Assembly (NCBI RefSeq): GCF_003696345.1
Contig: NZ_RFLX01000004.1
Span: forward strand, 222,409 to 286,408
Length of the DNA stretch: 64,000 nt
Direction of reading: 5' to 3'
From: Teichococcus wenyumeiae
Lineage (GTDB): Bacteria; Pseudomonadota; Alphaproteobacteria; Acetobacterales; Acetobacteraceae
The notes under the pieces were generated by a model. That model searched no databases, had not been told where the DNA came from, and was given only the letters and a program-made list of their open reading frames with translations. Below are positions 9,954 through 18,905 of this stretch, piece by piece. Position 1 is the first letter of the stretch, and each line of letters opens with the position of its first letter. The translations under genes were made by a program, and so were the position numbers.

Positions 9954-11114
9954 TCAATCCTCCTTCGCCAGGGCGCGGCGGGCGGTCTCGGCCAGGAAGC
10001 CGCTGGCCACCGGCAGGACCTCGTCATTGAAGTCGTAATGCGGGTTGTGCAGTTCCCGCCCGCCATCGGCCGGACCATTGCCGATCCAGACAAAGGCGCC
10101 GGGCACATGGTGCATGAAGTGCGAGAAGTCCTCGCCCGTCATGGCCGGCGCCATGTCGCGCCGCACTGCCGTCACCGCGCCGGCCGCCGCCGCGGCCATG
10201 TCGGCCTCGGCCTTGTGGTTCACGGTTACCGGCACGCCACCCTGGATGCTGGCTTCCGCCTGCACGCCGAAGGTGGCCGAGATGCCTTCCGCCACGCGCT
10301 TCAGCCCGTCCCGGATCTGCTGTCCCACCTCCTCGCGGATGTAGCGCATGCTGCCCTGGATCAGCACGCGGGCGGCGATCTGGTTCTGCGCCTCGCCGCC
10401 ATGGATGGTGGTCAGGCTGACCACGCCGGTATCCATCGGGTCCAGCGCACGGGCGACAATGGCCTGGCAGGCCACGATGGCATGCCCCGCCGCGACAATC
10501 GGGTCCCGCGCCAGATGCGGCAGCGCGGCGTGGCCGGCATGACCTTCGATGGCGATCTGGAAGCGGTTGCCAGCGGCCATCACCGCGCCGTCATGCACCG
10601 CCACGGTGCCGGTGGCCAGGCCGGGCCAGTTGTGCCAGCCGAAGATGCGGTCCATCGGGAAGCGGCTGAAGAGGCCGTCGCGGATCATGGCCTGGGCGCC
10701 ACCGCCACCTTCCTCGGCCGGCTGGAAGACCAGCCGCACGGTGCCGGTCCAGCTTTCATCCCGCAGCAGCTCGGCCGCAGCACCCAGCAGGGCGGTGGTG
10801 TGGCCGTCATGGCCGCAGGCATGCATCACGCCCGGCACGGTGGAGCGCCAGGGCAGGTCCTTGGCCTCGGCGGCTTCCTCGATCGGCAGGGCATCCATGT
10901 CGCCGCGCAGGCCGACGCTGCGGTTGCTGCCGGGGCGGTGCAGCGTGGCCACCACGCCATGGCCGCCGATGCCCTCGTCGATGTCGGTGACACCCAGCTC
11001 GCGCAGCTTTTCCACCACGAAGGCGGCGGTGCCACCTTCATTGAGGGTCAATCCGGGGTTGGCGTGGAGATGCCTGCGCCAACGCGTCAATGTTTCGGCA
11101 AATACGGAGTCCAT
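9954..11114 (-). CDS. M20 family amidohydrolase (hippurate hydrolase / N-acyl amino acid deacylase type)
   Basis: This is probably a cytoplasmic zinc-dependent amidohydrolase cleaving N-acyl amino acids; the true substrate is unknown. The 386-residue protein shows RRHLHANP near the start, GDMDALPI (71-78), the metal-binding HACGHDGHT (98-106) and QPAEEGGGGA (131-140), HAGHAALPH in the dimerisation domain, and TGEDFSHFM near the end. Length and order match the HipO/IAA-amidohydrolase group. Its start is only 25 bp from the divergent tamA start, so the two promoters must overlap coding sequence or one start is misplaced. Confidence 0.92.
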   Translation of the reverse strand: MDSVFAETLTRWRRHLHANPGLTLNEGGTAAFVVEKLRELGVTDIDEGIGGHGVVATLHRPGSNRSVGLRGDMDALPIEEAAEAKDLPWRSTVPGVMHACGHDGHTTALLGAAAELLRDESWTGTVRLVFQPAEEGGGGAQAMIRDGLFSRFPMDRIFGWHNWPGLATGTVAVHDGAVMAAGNRFQIAIEGHAGHAALPHLARDPIVAAGHAIVACQAIVARALDPMDTGVVSLTTIHGGEAQNQIAARVLIQGSMRYIREEVGQQIRDGLKRVAEGISATFGVQAEASIQGGVPVTVNHKAEADMAAAAAGAVTAVRRDMAPAMTGEDFSHFMHHVPGAFVWIGNGPADGGRELHNPHYDFNDEVLPVASGFLAETARRALAKED

Positions 11115-11139
11115 GTGCTAGGGCATAGCCCGTAAGCCC

Positions 11140-13011
11140 ATGCGTCTCAAATACAGCCTCCTCCTCCTGGGCCTGGCCGCCCCCGTTGTCACGATCATTC
11201 CGGCTTCCGCGCCCGGCCAGGAGACACCACCAGCCCAGGCCCCGGCGCCTGCTGACGCGGTGCGCAGCTATGAGGTCAGCTTCAACAACACCGGCGACGA
11301 AGCCCTGAACGCCGCCCTGCGCCGCGCCTCGGCCCTGCAAAATCTGCGGGAAAGCGTGACGGTGGATGCGGATGGGCTGATCGCCCGCGCCATCGGCGAT
11401 GCCGGCAATCTGCGCGATGCCATGCGATCGGAAGGCTATTACGCCGGCAGCAGCAGCGTCACCCTGGCTGGCGAGCCCCCGGATGCGCCGGGCCTGGCGC
11501 AGCGGCTGGCCGCCATGCCGGGCCCGGTGCCCGTGGTGGTGCGGGTGGAGAAAGGGCCGCAATACCACCTTGCCCCCGTGATGCTGCGGGCCGAGCCGGC
11601 CGGCGCCTCCCTGGCCGATGCCGGAGAGGTGCCCTTGAAGCCCGGCGAGCCTGCCCGCGCCCAGCCCATCATCGATGCTCAGAACACCTTGGGCAGCCGG
11701 CTGCGTGACGCCGGCCATCCCTTCGCCGCCATTACCCGCCGGGTGGTGGTGGACCACGACACGCGCGAGATGGAGGTGACCTTCAACATCACCCCCGGCC
11801 CCGTGGCGCAGTTCGGCATGCCTGAGGTCACCGGGCAGAGCCAGGTGAAGGACAGGCTGCTGGCCAAAGTGGTGCGTCCCCTAGCCGGCAAGACCTACAG
11901 CCAGGAAGAGCTGAACAAGACCCGCAAGAACCTGATGGACCTGGGCGTCTTCTCGACCGTGCGCGCCCGGGCGGCGGAGCGGCTGGATGAAGGCGGCACC
12001 CTGCCCGTCACCTTCACGGTGGTGGAGCGGCCGCGCCGCGCCTTTAGCTTCGGCGCCGCTTATGAGACCCGCTACGGCCCCACCTTCGATGCTTCCTGGG
12101 AACACCGGAACCTCTTCGGCGGTGCCGAGAAGTTCCGCCTGGAGGCCGAGATCAACCGCCTTGGCACCGGGGACGGCGTGGGCAACACCGGCGGCAAGGT
12201 GGAAGTCAGCCTGACGCAGCCCTGGTTCCTGGGCATCAACCAGACCATCACCTACGACATCGCCGTGCTGCGGGAGAGGCTGAAGGCCTATGACCGTGAT
12301 GCCTTCGTCGCCTCCATCCTGCTGGAGCGGCCGGTCAGCGAGCATCTGACCCTCTCCTATGGCCCGCTGGCCGAGATCAGCCGCGTGAAGCAGGACGGTG
12401 CCACCACCAATTACCAGCTGCTGGGCGCGCTCGGGCAGGTGCGGTGGGAGGATGTGGACAACCTGCTGAACCCCACCCGCGGGCTGCGCGTCACTGCCCT
12501 GGCCAGCCCGATCTACAATTTCACGGATAGCGAACTCTTCACTCGCACCCGGCTGCAGGCCAGCACCTATATCGACATGTCCGGCGACAAGGGCAGCATC
12601 CTGGCGCTGCGCGGCGTGGTGGGCAGCATCCTGGGCGCCAACAACAACAGCGTGCCGCCCGACAAGCGCTTCTATTCCGGCGGCGGCGGCTCGGTGCGCG
12701 GCTACGACTACCAGTCCATTGGCCCCCGCACGCGCAACGACGAGCCGCGCGGCGGACTCTCGCTGGTCGAGGCCAGCGTGGAACTGCGGCAACGGATCAG
12801 CGGCGCCTGGGGCATAGCGGCCTTCGTGGATGCCGGCTCGGTGGGCTCGGACCCCACGCCCAAATTCAATAATTTCAAGGTCGGCGCCGGCCTTGGCGTG
12901 CGTTACCAGACGATCATTGGGCCCATCCGGGCGGATGTTGCCATCCCCCTGAACAAGGAACCGGGGGATAGCGCCTTCGGCCTCTATATCGGTATCGGGC
13001 AGGCTTTCTGA
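11140..13011 (+). CDS. tamA: translocation and assembly module subunit TamA (BamA-family outer membrane protein)
   Basis: TamA is the outer-membrane Omp85-family partner of TamB, involved in autotransporter insertion and envelope lipid homeostasis. The 623-residue protein has a signal peptide (about residues 1-25), POTRA-type domains to roughly residue 290, and a C-terminal beta-barrel. The barrel contains the Omp85 motif region FYSGGGGSVRGYDYQS and ends in LYIGIGQAF with a terminal Phe. The stop and the tamB ATG overlap (TGATG). No convincing ribosome-binding site is visible before ATG 11140. Confidence 0.92.
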   Translation: MRLKYSLLLLGLAAPVVTIIPASAPGQETPPAQAPAPADAVRSYEVSFNNTGDEALNAALRRASALQNLRESVTVDADGLIARAIGDAGNLRDAMRSEGYYAGSSSVTLAGEPPDAPGLAQRLAAMPGPVPVVVRVEKGPQYHLAPVMLRAEPAGASLADAGEVPLKPGEPARAQPIIDAQNTLGSRLRDAGHPFAAITRRVVVDHDTREMEVTFNITPGPVAQFGMPEVTGQSQVKDRLLAKVVRPLAGKTYSQEELNKTRKNLMDLGVFSTVRARAAERLDEGGTLPVTFTVVERPRRAFSFGAAYETRYGPTFDASWEHRNLFGGAEKFRLEAEINRLGTGDGVGNTGGKVEVSLTQPWFLGINQTITYDIAVLRERLKAYDRDAFVASILLERPVSEHLTLSYGPLAEISRVKQDGATTNYQLLGALGQVRWEDVDNLLNPTRGLRVTALASPIYNFTDSELFTRTRLQASTYIDMSGDKGSILALRGVVGSILGANNNSVPPDKRFYSGGGGSVRGYDYQSIGPRTRNDEPRGGLSLVEASVELRQRISGAWGIAAFVDAGSVGSDPTPKFNNFKVGAGLGVRYQTIIGPIRADVAIPLNKEPGDSAFGLYIGIGQAF

Positions 13012-16000
13012 TGAAGCGCGTATTGAAGTGGGTCGGCGGCGTTCTGGCCGTCCTGATCCTGTTGCCGATTCTGCTGGTGGGCGGCGTGCTGCTGGGCGCC
13101 AATACAGCACCCGGCCAGCGGGCCATCGCCGGGCTGGCGGCGCGCTTCGTCCCCGGCCTGGCCATCGAGGGGCTGAACGGCCCCATTCCCGACAGCCCAG
13201 GCTTCGACCGCCTGACCATGGCCGATGCCAAGGGCCCCTGGCTGGTGGTCGAGAATGCCAAGATCAACCTGGACCTGCTGGCCCTGCTGCACCGGGAGCT
13301 GCTGATCGAGCGCGTGGCCGCCAGCCGCGTGGCGCTGCTGCGCCTGCCGGAATCCGAGCCCAAGCCGCCCGAGCCGCCGCCCACCGAGCCAACCTCGCTG
13401 ATCCCGACCCCACCGGCCCTGCCCGTGGCGGTGCGCCTGCGCGCCCTGGACATCGCGCGCATCGAGATCCCGCGTGAGCTGGTTTCCGCCACCGTCGAGG
13501 AATCCGGCCCGCCCGAAGGCTTCGCGCTGAAGGCGGAGGGTGATGCCAGCCTGGTGGCGCAGGCCCTGGCGGCGCGGCTGCGGCTGGAGCGGATCGGCAA
13601 GCCGGGCGAGCTGACGCTGGAAGCAGGGCTGGACCCCAAGGCGGACCTGAAGCTGAACCTGCGGGTGCAGGAGCCGCCGGGCGGCGTGCTGGCCACCGCC
13701 ATCAAGGCGCCGGACCAGCCTACCGACCTGAACCTGACGCTGGATGGCCCGGCCAGCGGCGCCGCCCTGCGCGCCGAGGGCACGGTGGGCGATGCCGCCC
13801 GCTTCGCCGCCCATGGCACCATCGGCATGAACCCGGACAATTCCGCCCGCATCGCGCTGGAAGGCGACGCCGCGCTGCCGACGGTGCTGCCGCCCCCCAT
13901 CGCCCAGGCCGAATTCGCGCTGGATGCCAGCCAGACCTCCGCTGGCGGCCTGAACCTGGCAAGGCTCTGGCTGCGCGCCCCGGGCGGCGAGGTCAGCGCC
14001 CAGGGCAGCCTGGAGCTGCTGAATGTCGAGGGGCATATCAACAACTCCGCCAGCCTCGGCCCGCTGGTGCCGGAGGTGCTGGGCTGGGAGGCCATCGCGC
14101 TGAACGGCAGCATCGCCAACGGGCAGGATTTCAAGCTGCGCGTGGTGCCGCAGGGCCTGCGCCTGCCCGCCCCGGCCGATGCCGCGCTGGGCCCGGCACC
14201 AGTGGTGGACTATGCCGGCACCATCTCCCGGATCGACAGCCTGACGGTGGACGGGGCGGCGACGCGGCTGGAAGCCTCCGGCACCTTCGGCGACCAGCTC
14301 GACCTCGCGCTGCATCTGGTTGTGCCGGAAGCTTCCCGCATCAGCCCCGAAGTGGCGGGGCCGCTGGACCTGCGCGCCACGGCCAAGGGGCCGATGGCCG
14401 ATCCGGCAGTCACGGCGCATCTGACCAGCCCTGGCCTGACCGTCGCCGGCCGCCGCCTGGAGGCGCCGGACCTGCAGGTGGAAAGCCCGGCTGTGATGGG
14501 CCTGACCGGCAGCGCGCGGCTCAACGCACGCGCCGAGGGCCTGCCCGTGACCCTGGCCCTGCGCGCCGCTGCGGAAGGCACGCTGATCCGTTTGCAGGAA
14601 GCGCGCGGCCAGTTCGGCCCAGTGGATATCGCGGCCGACGGCACCTTCGACACCGCCACCACGCTCTTCGACGGCACCGCCTCCGCGAAGTCCGAGAATC
14701 TGGCGCCGCTGAGCGCCCTGGCCGGGCAGCCAGTGGCGGGCAAGCTGGATATCGGCGCCAAGCTGGTGCCGCAGGATGGCCGCCAGGGCATCGACGCCCA
14801 TGCGCGGGTGCAGCAGCTTCAGGCCGCCGGCCAGACCATCGCTGCCGAGCTGACCCTGCGCGGCACCGATGCGGCCCTGGACTTCGCCGCCAAGGCCAGC
14901 CTGCCGCAGGCGAATGTGGATGGGCGCGGCCGCTTCTCCCGCGGCGACAACGGCATGCGCTTCGACCTCGCGGCGCTGGACGTGGCGCAGGGGCAGTACG
15001 GCATCCGCCTCGCCGCCCCCGGCAGCATCCTGCTGCCGCCCGGCGGCGCGGTGGAAATTCCCGGCCTGCGGCTGGCGGCCCGGCCCGCCGGCAATATCAC
15101 CGTCTCCGGCCGCTGGGGGCCGGAACGCGCGGACCTGCGGCTGGCGCTGGCCGCCCTGCCCGTCTCGGTGGCCAATCTCTTTGTGCCGGAGCCGCAGTTC
15201 GGCGGCACGGTGGTGGGCGATGTGCGCGTCACCGGCCCGACCTCGGCACCCGAGGTGAATGCCGTCATCAACGGCACCGGCCTGACCGTCACCGCCCCCT
15301 GGTCGCGCGGCTGGCCTGCCGCCACGCTGCGGGTGGAGGCCACGCGCAACGGCGCCGGTGCCATCCGCGCCAATGCCAGCCTGCGCGCCGGAAGCCTGGC
15401 CAATGTCACTGCTGAAGCGAACCTGCCGCAGGGGCCTGGCACGGATGCGCCGCTCTCCGCCACCATCAAGGGCAATGCCGATCTCGCGACCGCCCTGGCG
15501 CCCACGCTGGGCGGCGGCGCCAATCAGGTGAATGGCCGCATCGTGATGGATGCCAGCGCCAGTGGCACGCTGGGCGCCCCGCAGCTTGGCGGCACGGTGG
15601 ACCTCACCAACGGCACGGTGCGGAACCAGCTCTACGGGCTGCGCCTGACCAACATCACCGCCCGGCTGCGCGCCCAGGGTGAGCGCATCCTGCTGGAGCG
15701 GCTGAACGCCCGCGCCGGCCGGGGCAGCATCAATGCCCAGGGCTTTGTGGACCCCTTCACCGCCGGCATCCCTATCGAGATCTCCGTCACCGCCCGCAAC
15801 GCCGAGCCGCTGCAAAGCGAGCTGGTGACGCTGCTGACCGATGCCGACCTGCGCTTCACCGGCCCCTTGCAGGTGTCTCCCGCCCTGGCCGGCACCATCC
15901 GGCTGCGCCGCGTCGTCATCAATATCGCGCAGCAGCTTCCCGGCGGCGGCGTCCCCACGCTGGGCGACGTGCAGGAACGTGGCGGTCCTAATTCCCGCCC

Positions 16001-16799
16001 GGCCACGCGCGTTACGCCGCGCCGCAACGTGGCACCGCCGGCGCCGAACCTGAAGGCCACCCCCGCCGCGCCCATCGCGCTGAACCTGCAGGTGCAGGCG
16101 CCGCAATCCATCCTGGTGCGCGGACGCGGGCTGGATGCCGAATTGGGCGGCACTGTTCATATCGGCGGCACGGTGGCCGATCCGGCGCCGGACGGCACCT
16201 TCAACCTGCGGCGCGGCACCTTTCAGCTGCTGGACCGGCAGCTGACCTTCAGCAACGGCGCCCTGGTCTTCGACGGTGCCGGGCTGCTGCCCTCGCTGGA
16301 CTTCACCGCCACGACCACGGTGCAGAACGTGACCATCACCGTCACCATCAGCGGCCAGCCCAACGCGCCGAAGGTGGAGTTCACCTCCTTCCCCGAGCTG
16401 CCGCAGGACGAGGTGCTGGCGCGGCTGCTCTTTGGCCGCTCGGCGGACAAGCTCTCCCCCTTCGAGGTGGCGCAGCTGGCAGCCAGCCTGGCCGGCACGG
16501 CGGGCGTGCTGCCGGGCGGCGGCGGCCAGGGCTTCCTTGGCCGGCTGGCGAACCGGCTGGGGCTGGACCGCCTCGGCATCGGCAATACCAACGACACCGG
16601 TACCGGCGATGTGAACTCCTCCTCGCTGGAAGCTGGCGGCTATGTCGGCAACGGTGTCTATGTTGGCGTCGAGCAGGGGCTGGAGGGCGGACCGCGCGTC
16701 GGCGTCGAGGTTCAAGTGACGCCGCGGCTGAAGCTGGAAAGCAGCACGGGCAGCGAGGCGGGGGAGCGCATGGGGCTTTCCTACGAATTTGAATATTAA
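13011..16799 (+). CDS. tamB: translocation/assembly module TamB
   Basis: TamB spans the periplasm from an N-terminal inner-membrane anchor (residues about 7-28) to the outer membrane and is a member of the AsmA-like bridge proteins that move phospholipid or assist TamA. The 1262-residue protein is a long run of short beta-strand repeats with Gly/Asp turns, and a Pro-rich patch lies near residues 118-135. The conserved C-terminal DUF490 domain starts around residue 950 and includes LPQDEVLARLLFGR and RLGLDRLGIG. It ends LSYEFEY, a beta-signal-like aromatic end. It is translationally coupled to tamA. Confidence 0.93.
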   Translation: MKRVLKWVGGVLAVLILLPILLVGGVLLGANTAPGQRAIAGLAARFVPGLAIEGLNGPIPDSPGFDRLTMADAKGPWLVVENAKINLDLLALLHRELLIERVAASRVALLRLPESEPKPPEPPPTEPTSLIPTPPALPVAVRLRALDIARIEIPRELVSATVEESGPPEGFALKAEGDASLVAQALAARLRLERIGKPGELTLEAGLDPKADLKLNLRVQEPPGGVLATAIKAPDQPTDLNLTLDGPASGAALRAEGTVGDAARFAAHGTIGMNPDNSARIALEGDAALPTVLPPPIAQAEFALDASQTSAGGLNLARLWLRAPGGEVSAQGSLELLNVEGHINNSASLGPLVPEVLGWEAIALNGSIANGQDFKLRVVPQGLRLPAPADAALGPAPVVDYAGTISRIDSLTVDGAATRLEASGTFGDQLDLALHLVVPEASRISPEVAGPLDLRATAKGPMADPAVTAHLTSPGLTVAGRRLEAPDLQVESPAVMGLTGSARLNARAEGLPVTLALRAAAEGTLIRLQEARGQFGPVDIAADGTFDTATTLFDGTASAKSENLAPLSALAGQPVAGKLDIGAKLVPQDGRQGIDAHARVQQLQAAGQTIAAELTLRGTDAALDFAAKASLPQANVDGRGRFSRGDNGMRFDLAALDVAQGQYGIRLAAPGSILLPPGGAVEIPGLRLAARPAGNITVSGRWGPERADLRLALAALPVSVANLFVPEPQFGGTVVGDVRVTGPTSAPEVNAVINGTGLTVTAPWSRGWPAATLRVEATRNGAGAIRANASLRAGSLANVTAEANLPQGPGTDAPLSATIKGNADLATALAPTLGGGANQVNGRIVMDASASGTLGAPQLGGTVDLTNGTVRNQLYGLRLTNITARLRAQGERILLERLNARAGRGSINAQGFVDPFTAGIPIEISVTARNAEPLQSELVTLLTDADLRFTGPLQVSPALAGTIRLRRVVINIAQQLPGGGVPTLGDVQERGGPNSRPATRVTPRRNVAPPAPNLKATPAAPIALNLQVQAPQSILVRGRGLDAELGGTVHIGGTVADPAPDGTFNLRRGTFQLLDRQLTFSNGALVFDGAGLLPSLDFTATTTVQNVTITVTISGQPNAPKVEFTSFPELPQDEVLARLLFGRSADKLSPFEVAQLAASLAGTAGVLPGGGGQGFLGRLANRLGLDRLGIGNTNDTGTGDVNSSSLEAGGYVGNGVYVGVEQGLEGGPRVGVEVQVTPRLKLESSTGSEAGERMGLSYEFEY

Positions 16800-16818
16800 A
16801 CCAGGGTCTCGACTTCTG

Positions 16819-16849
16819 CCGCCATCTGCCTGAAAAAAGGCGATGGCGG
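16819..16849 (+). terminator. hairpin after tamB
   Basis: CCGCCATC-t-GCCT pairs with AGGC-GATGGCGG across a GAAAAA loop, 20 bp after the tamB stop. There is no T tract; it is probably the 3' end structure of the tamAB transcript. Confidence 0.5.
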
Positions 16850-16989
16850 GCCTGAGCCGTGCCGGCTCCGGCTCTCCGCCGGCGCATGGCCATCCGTCGC
16901 CCTTTCCTCAGATTCGGTAGCCTCCGCCGCACCCATGCGGCCGGAAGGCCGCGCGGCTGGGGAGTGAACAGTTGAGGATTTCACACACC

Positions 16990-17178
16990 ATGCGTGCCTT
17001 CGACGGCCAGATGTCCGGCAATCGCCCCATCCAGCGCTCCACAGAGGAGAAGAAGAAGCAGCTGCGCGACCTGAAGGAGGCTCTGGCGGCCCTGAAGCCG
17101 CATGCCGCCCCCAGCCTGCGCGAATCCCTGACCGCCAAGATCAAGGCCCTGGAGACCGAGCTGACTCCGCGTCGCTGA
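16990..17178 (+). CDS. small helical protein of unknown function
   Basis: A 62-residue, highly charged protein. After a short N-terminal segment (MRAFDGQMSGNRPIQ) it reads as two amphipathic helices, EEKKKQLRDLKEALAALK and SLRESLTAKIKALETEL, joined by PHAAP, a helical-hairpin pattern. The ATG is preceded by TTGAGGA 11 bases upstream; an in-frame TTG at 16974 is a weaker alternative. The codon pattern is strongly GC3-biased like real genes here. No function is recognised. It precedes the permease gene by about 30 bp and could share a transcript with it. Confidence 0.6.
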   Translation: MRAFDGQMSGNRPIQRSTEEKKKQLRDLKEALAALKPHAAPSLRESLTAKIKALETELTPRR

Positions 17179-17206
17179 AGTTTCGTTGCTACCAGGGCAG
17201 CCCGCC

Positions 17207-18076
17207 GTGCAGCGCCCCGCCGTCTCGCCTATCGCCGCCGCTTCGCTGCACGGCATGGGGATCATGTCCATCGCCACGCTCTGTGGCGCTGGCGTCAATA
17301 CCTGCTACCGGCTGGCCATTCAGGATGGCATGCCGGTTTCCATGGTGACCTGCGCGCGCGGGCTGATGACCCTGGGCTTCCTGATGCCCTGGTTCCTGCG
17401 CGCCAGGCCCTCCGCCCTGGCGACGCGGCGGCCCTGGCTGCATCTGGGCCGCTGCGCTGCGGGCACCGTGACCTTCCTGCTGCAATTGCTGGCCATTGCC
17501 TGGCTGCCACTGGCGGATGCGGTGGCGCTGATCAGCGCGCGCCCGCTCTGGGTGCTGCCGCTGGCGGCGCTGCTGCTGCATGAGAAGGTTCGGCGCTCCC
17601 GCGTGCTGGTCACCTTGGTCGGCTTTCTGGGCGTGCTGCTGATCGCCCGGCCGGAAGGCGAGTTGTCGCTGGGCACACCCGCCGCGCTGGCGGCCGGGCT
17701 GGGGGCCGGGCTGGTGCTGATCACCTTCCGCGCCCTGGCGGCGACCGAGCCGGCGCCACGCGTCATCGCGTGGTACGCCATCGCTTCCGTGCTGTTCTGG
17801 GGACCGGTGACGCTTTGGAGCTGGCAGGCGCCCAGCCTCTTCGCGGTGGCCATGGTGGTGATGGGCACCGCCTTCGCGATGGTCATCGACCTTTGCGCCT
17901 CCGCCGCCGCGAGGCGGGCGGAGGTGGGGCTGCTGGCACCCATCGAATACCTGCAGATCCCGGCCAGCGCCGTGATCGGCTGGCTGCTCTTCGCGGAGCA
18001 GCCAGGATGGGCGTTGCTGGCGGGTGGCCTCATCATGATGGGCGCCACGCTCTATCTGGTGCGGCGCGGCGGCTGA
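17207..18076 (+). CDS. DMT/EamA family permease
   Basis: This is a drug/metabolite transporter superfamily protein of about 289 residues with ten predicted membrane helices in two EamA repeats, the first beginning near GAGVNTCYRLAIQDGMP and the second near ALAATEPAPRVIAWY. Conserved features include ALISARPLWVLPLAALLLHEKV at the end of the first repeat and PIEYLQIPASAVIGWLLFAEQP in the second. The substrate cannot be inferred. The start is uncertain: GTG 17207 has CAGGG 9 bases upstream, while TTG 17186 and ATG 17255 are also in frame. Confidence 0.88.
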   Translation: MQRPAVSPIAAASLHGMGIMSIATLCGAGVNTCYRLAIQDGMPVSMVTCARGLMTLGFLMPWFLRARPSALATRRPWLHLGRCAAGTVTFLLQLLAIAWLPLADAVALISARPLWVLPLAALLLHEKVRRSRVLVTLVGFLGVLLIARPEGELSLGTPAALAAGLGAGLVLITFRALAATEPAPRVIAWYAIASVLFWGPVTLWSWQAPSLFAVAMVVMGTAFAMVIDLCASAAARRAEVGLLAPIEYLQIPASAVIGWLLFAEQPGWALLAGGLIMMGATLYLVRRGG

Positions 18077-18097
18077 CGGGCCTGACTGGCTGTCAGG

Positions 18098-18691
18098 TCA
18101 GCGCATGTTGCCGATGATGCTGGCCCGGCTTTCCTGCATTTTCTTGACGAAGTTCGTCATGACGTCGAAGGCTTCGTTGCGCTTGTTCGACAGCGACTGC
18201 AGGCGGAGCATGTCCATCTGCTGTGAGTTACTCAGACTGTGGATATGCCCTTTGGTGGACACGATGGCAGCGTCAATTTCGCCCTTTTCCACCCGGCCAT
18301 CTTTCAGAATGTCCTCACCGCGGGACAGGCCCTTCAGGATCTCGCCCACGGTGGACTCCCGATCGCCAACCGAGACCTTGGTTTCCAACGCGATGGACGT
18401 GTGGGCACTTGCATCGCTCCCGAACTTCGAAGCGACCGCGTTCAGTTGGCCCAGTTCGCCGTTCGCATGGGCGACGGCGTCGTTCCTGGCCTGAACGCCT
18501 TCGATCTGCGCCTGAAGCTGGGAATCCAGGAGTCGCACGCGCTCGCTCTGCACAGTCATCAGCGCCGTTTCAAGATCCATGTTTTGCAAATTCATCTGGT
18601 TCACGCCAGTGAGACCGGTTGTCCCATTGCCGCCGGAAACCTGATTCAGATCCTCTTCGGAAAGCTGGGTCAACTTCGTGTTGTCGCTCAT
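18098..18691 (-). CDS. double-glycine-leader protein with Bsp22/EspA-like helical body
   Basis: This 197-residue, cysteine-free protein begins MSDNTKLTQLSEEDLNQVSGG, a typical bacteriocin-type double-glycine leader with cleavage expected after G21. The body has a helix at about 38-86 (ALMTVQSERVRLLDSQLQ), a loop with a short charged module, and a long C-terminal helix (about 135-195) including QQMDMLRLQSLSNKRNEAF and ending SRASIIGNMR. From memory this C-terminus closely resembles Bordetella Bsp22, a type III secretion tip/filament protein; I could not align it. ATG 18691 is chosen for its AAGGGA site 6 bases upstream. Base composition is about 55% GC against about 68% for neighbours. No C39-type exporter or type III apparatus is in the window. 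Confidence 0.75.
   Translation of the reverse strand: MSDNTKLTQLSEEDLNQVSGGNGTTGLTGVNQMNLQNMDLETALMTVQSERVRLLDSQLQAQIEGVQARNDAVAHANGELGQLNAVASKFGSDASAHTSIALETKVSVGDRESTVGEILKGLSRGEDILKDGRVEKGEIDAAIVSTKGHIHSLSNSQQMDMLRLQSLSNKRNEAFDVMTNFVKKMQESRASIIGNMR
18629..18691 (-). other. double-glycine leader segment (residues 1-21)
   Basis: The pattern L-S-x-x-[DE]-L-x-x-[VI]-x-G-G is met by LSEEDLNQVSGG at residues 10-21, with hydrophobic residues at the -4, -7 and -12 positions relative to the cut. Such leaders are removed by peptidase C39 domains of dedicated ABC exporters; none is encoded nearby. Confidence 0.75.
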
Positions 18692-18854
18692 GGTCGTCCC
18701 TTCGAAGAAAGCAGAAATGCTGGCCTTCGAGAGCGAGGGATCAGGCGTTCCGCGAGCTATCCATAGCGGCCAGTGCGGCCGCATGCGCTTCCAGCGGCCG
18801 TTCTGACCTTAAGCGTAACTATAATCTGGCCGCAACATAGTCTCGCTTGCCAAG

Positions 18855-18900
18855 GCTGGGCCCCAGCAGTCATCCGGACCGGCGGGACGGGCCGGCCGGT
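18855..18900 (-). terminator. paired inverted repeats downstream of minE
   Basis: Two adjacent inverted repeats follow the minE stop on the minus strand: ACCGGC/GCCGGT (18878-18900) and GCTGGG-C-CCCAGC (18855-18867). They lack a T tract but separate minCDE from the AT-richer islet downstream. Confidence 0.4.
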
Positions 18901-18905
18901 GACGT

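Noticed and set aside
12984..16715. 1243-codon open frame on the minus strand opposite tamB
   Set aside because: The tamB frame has a membrane anchor, repeated beta-strand pattern and the DUF490 end. The opposite frame shows only compositional Arg/Gly/Gln runs.
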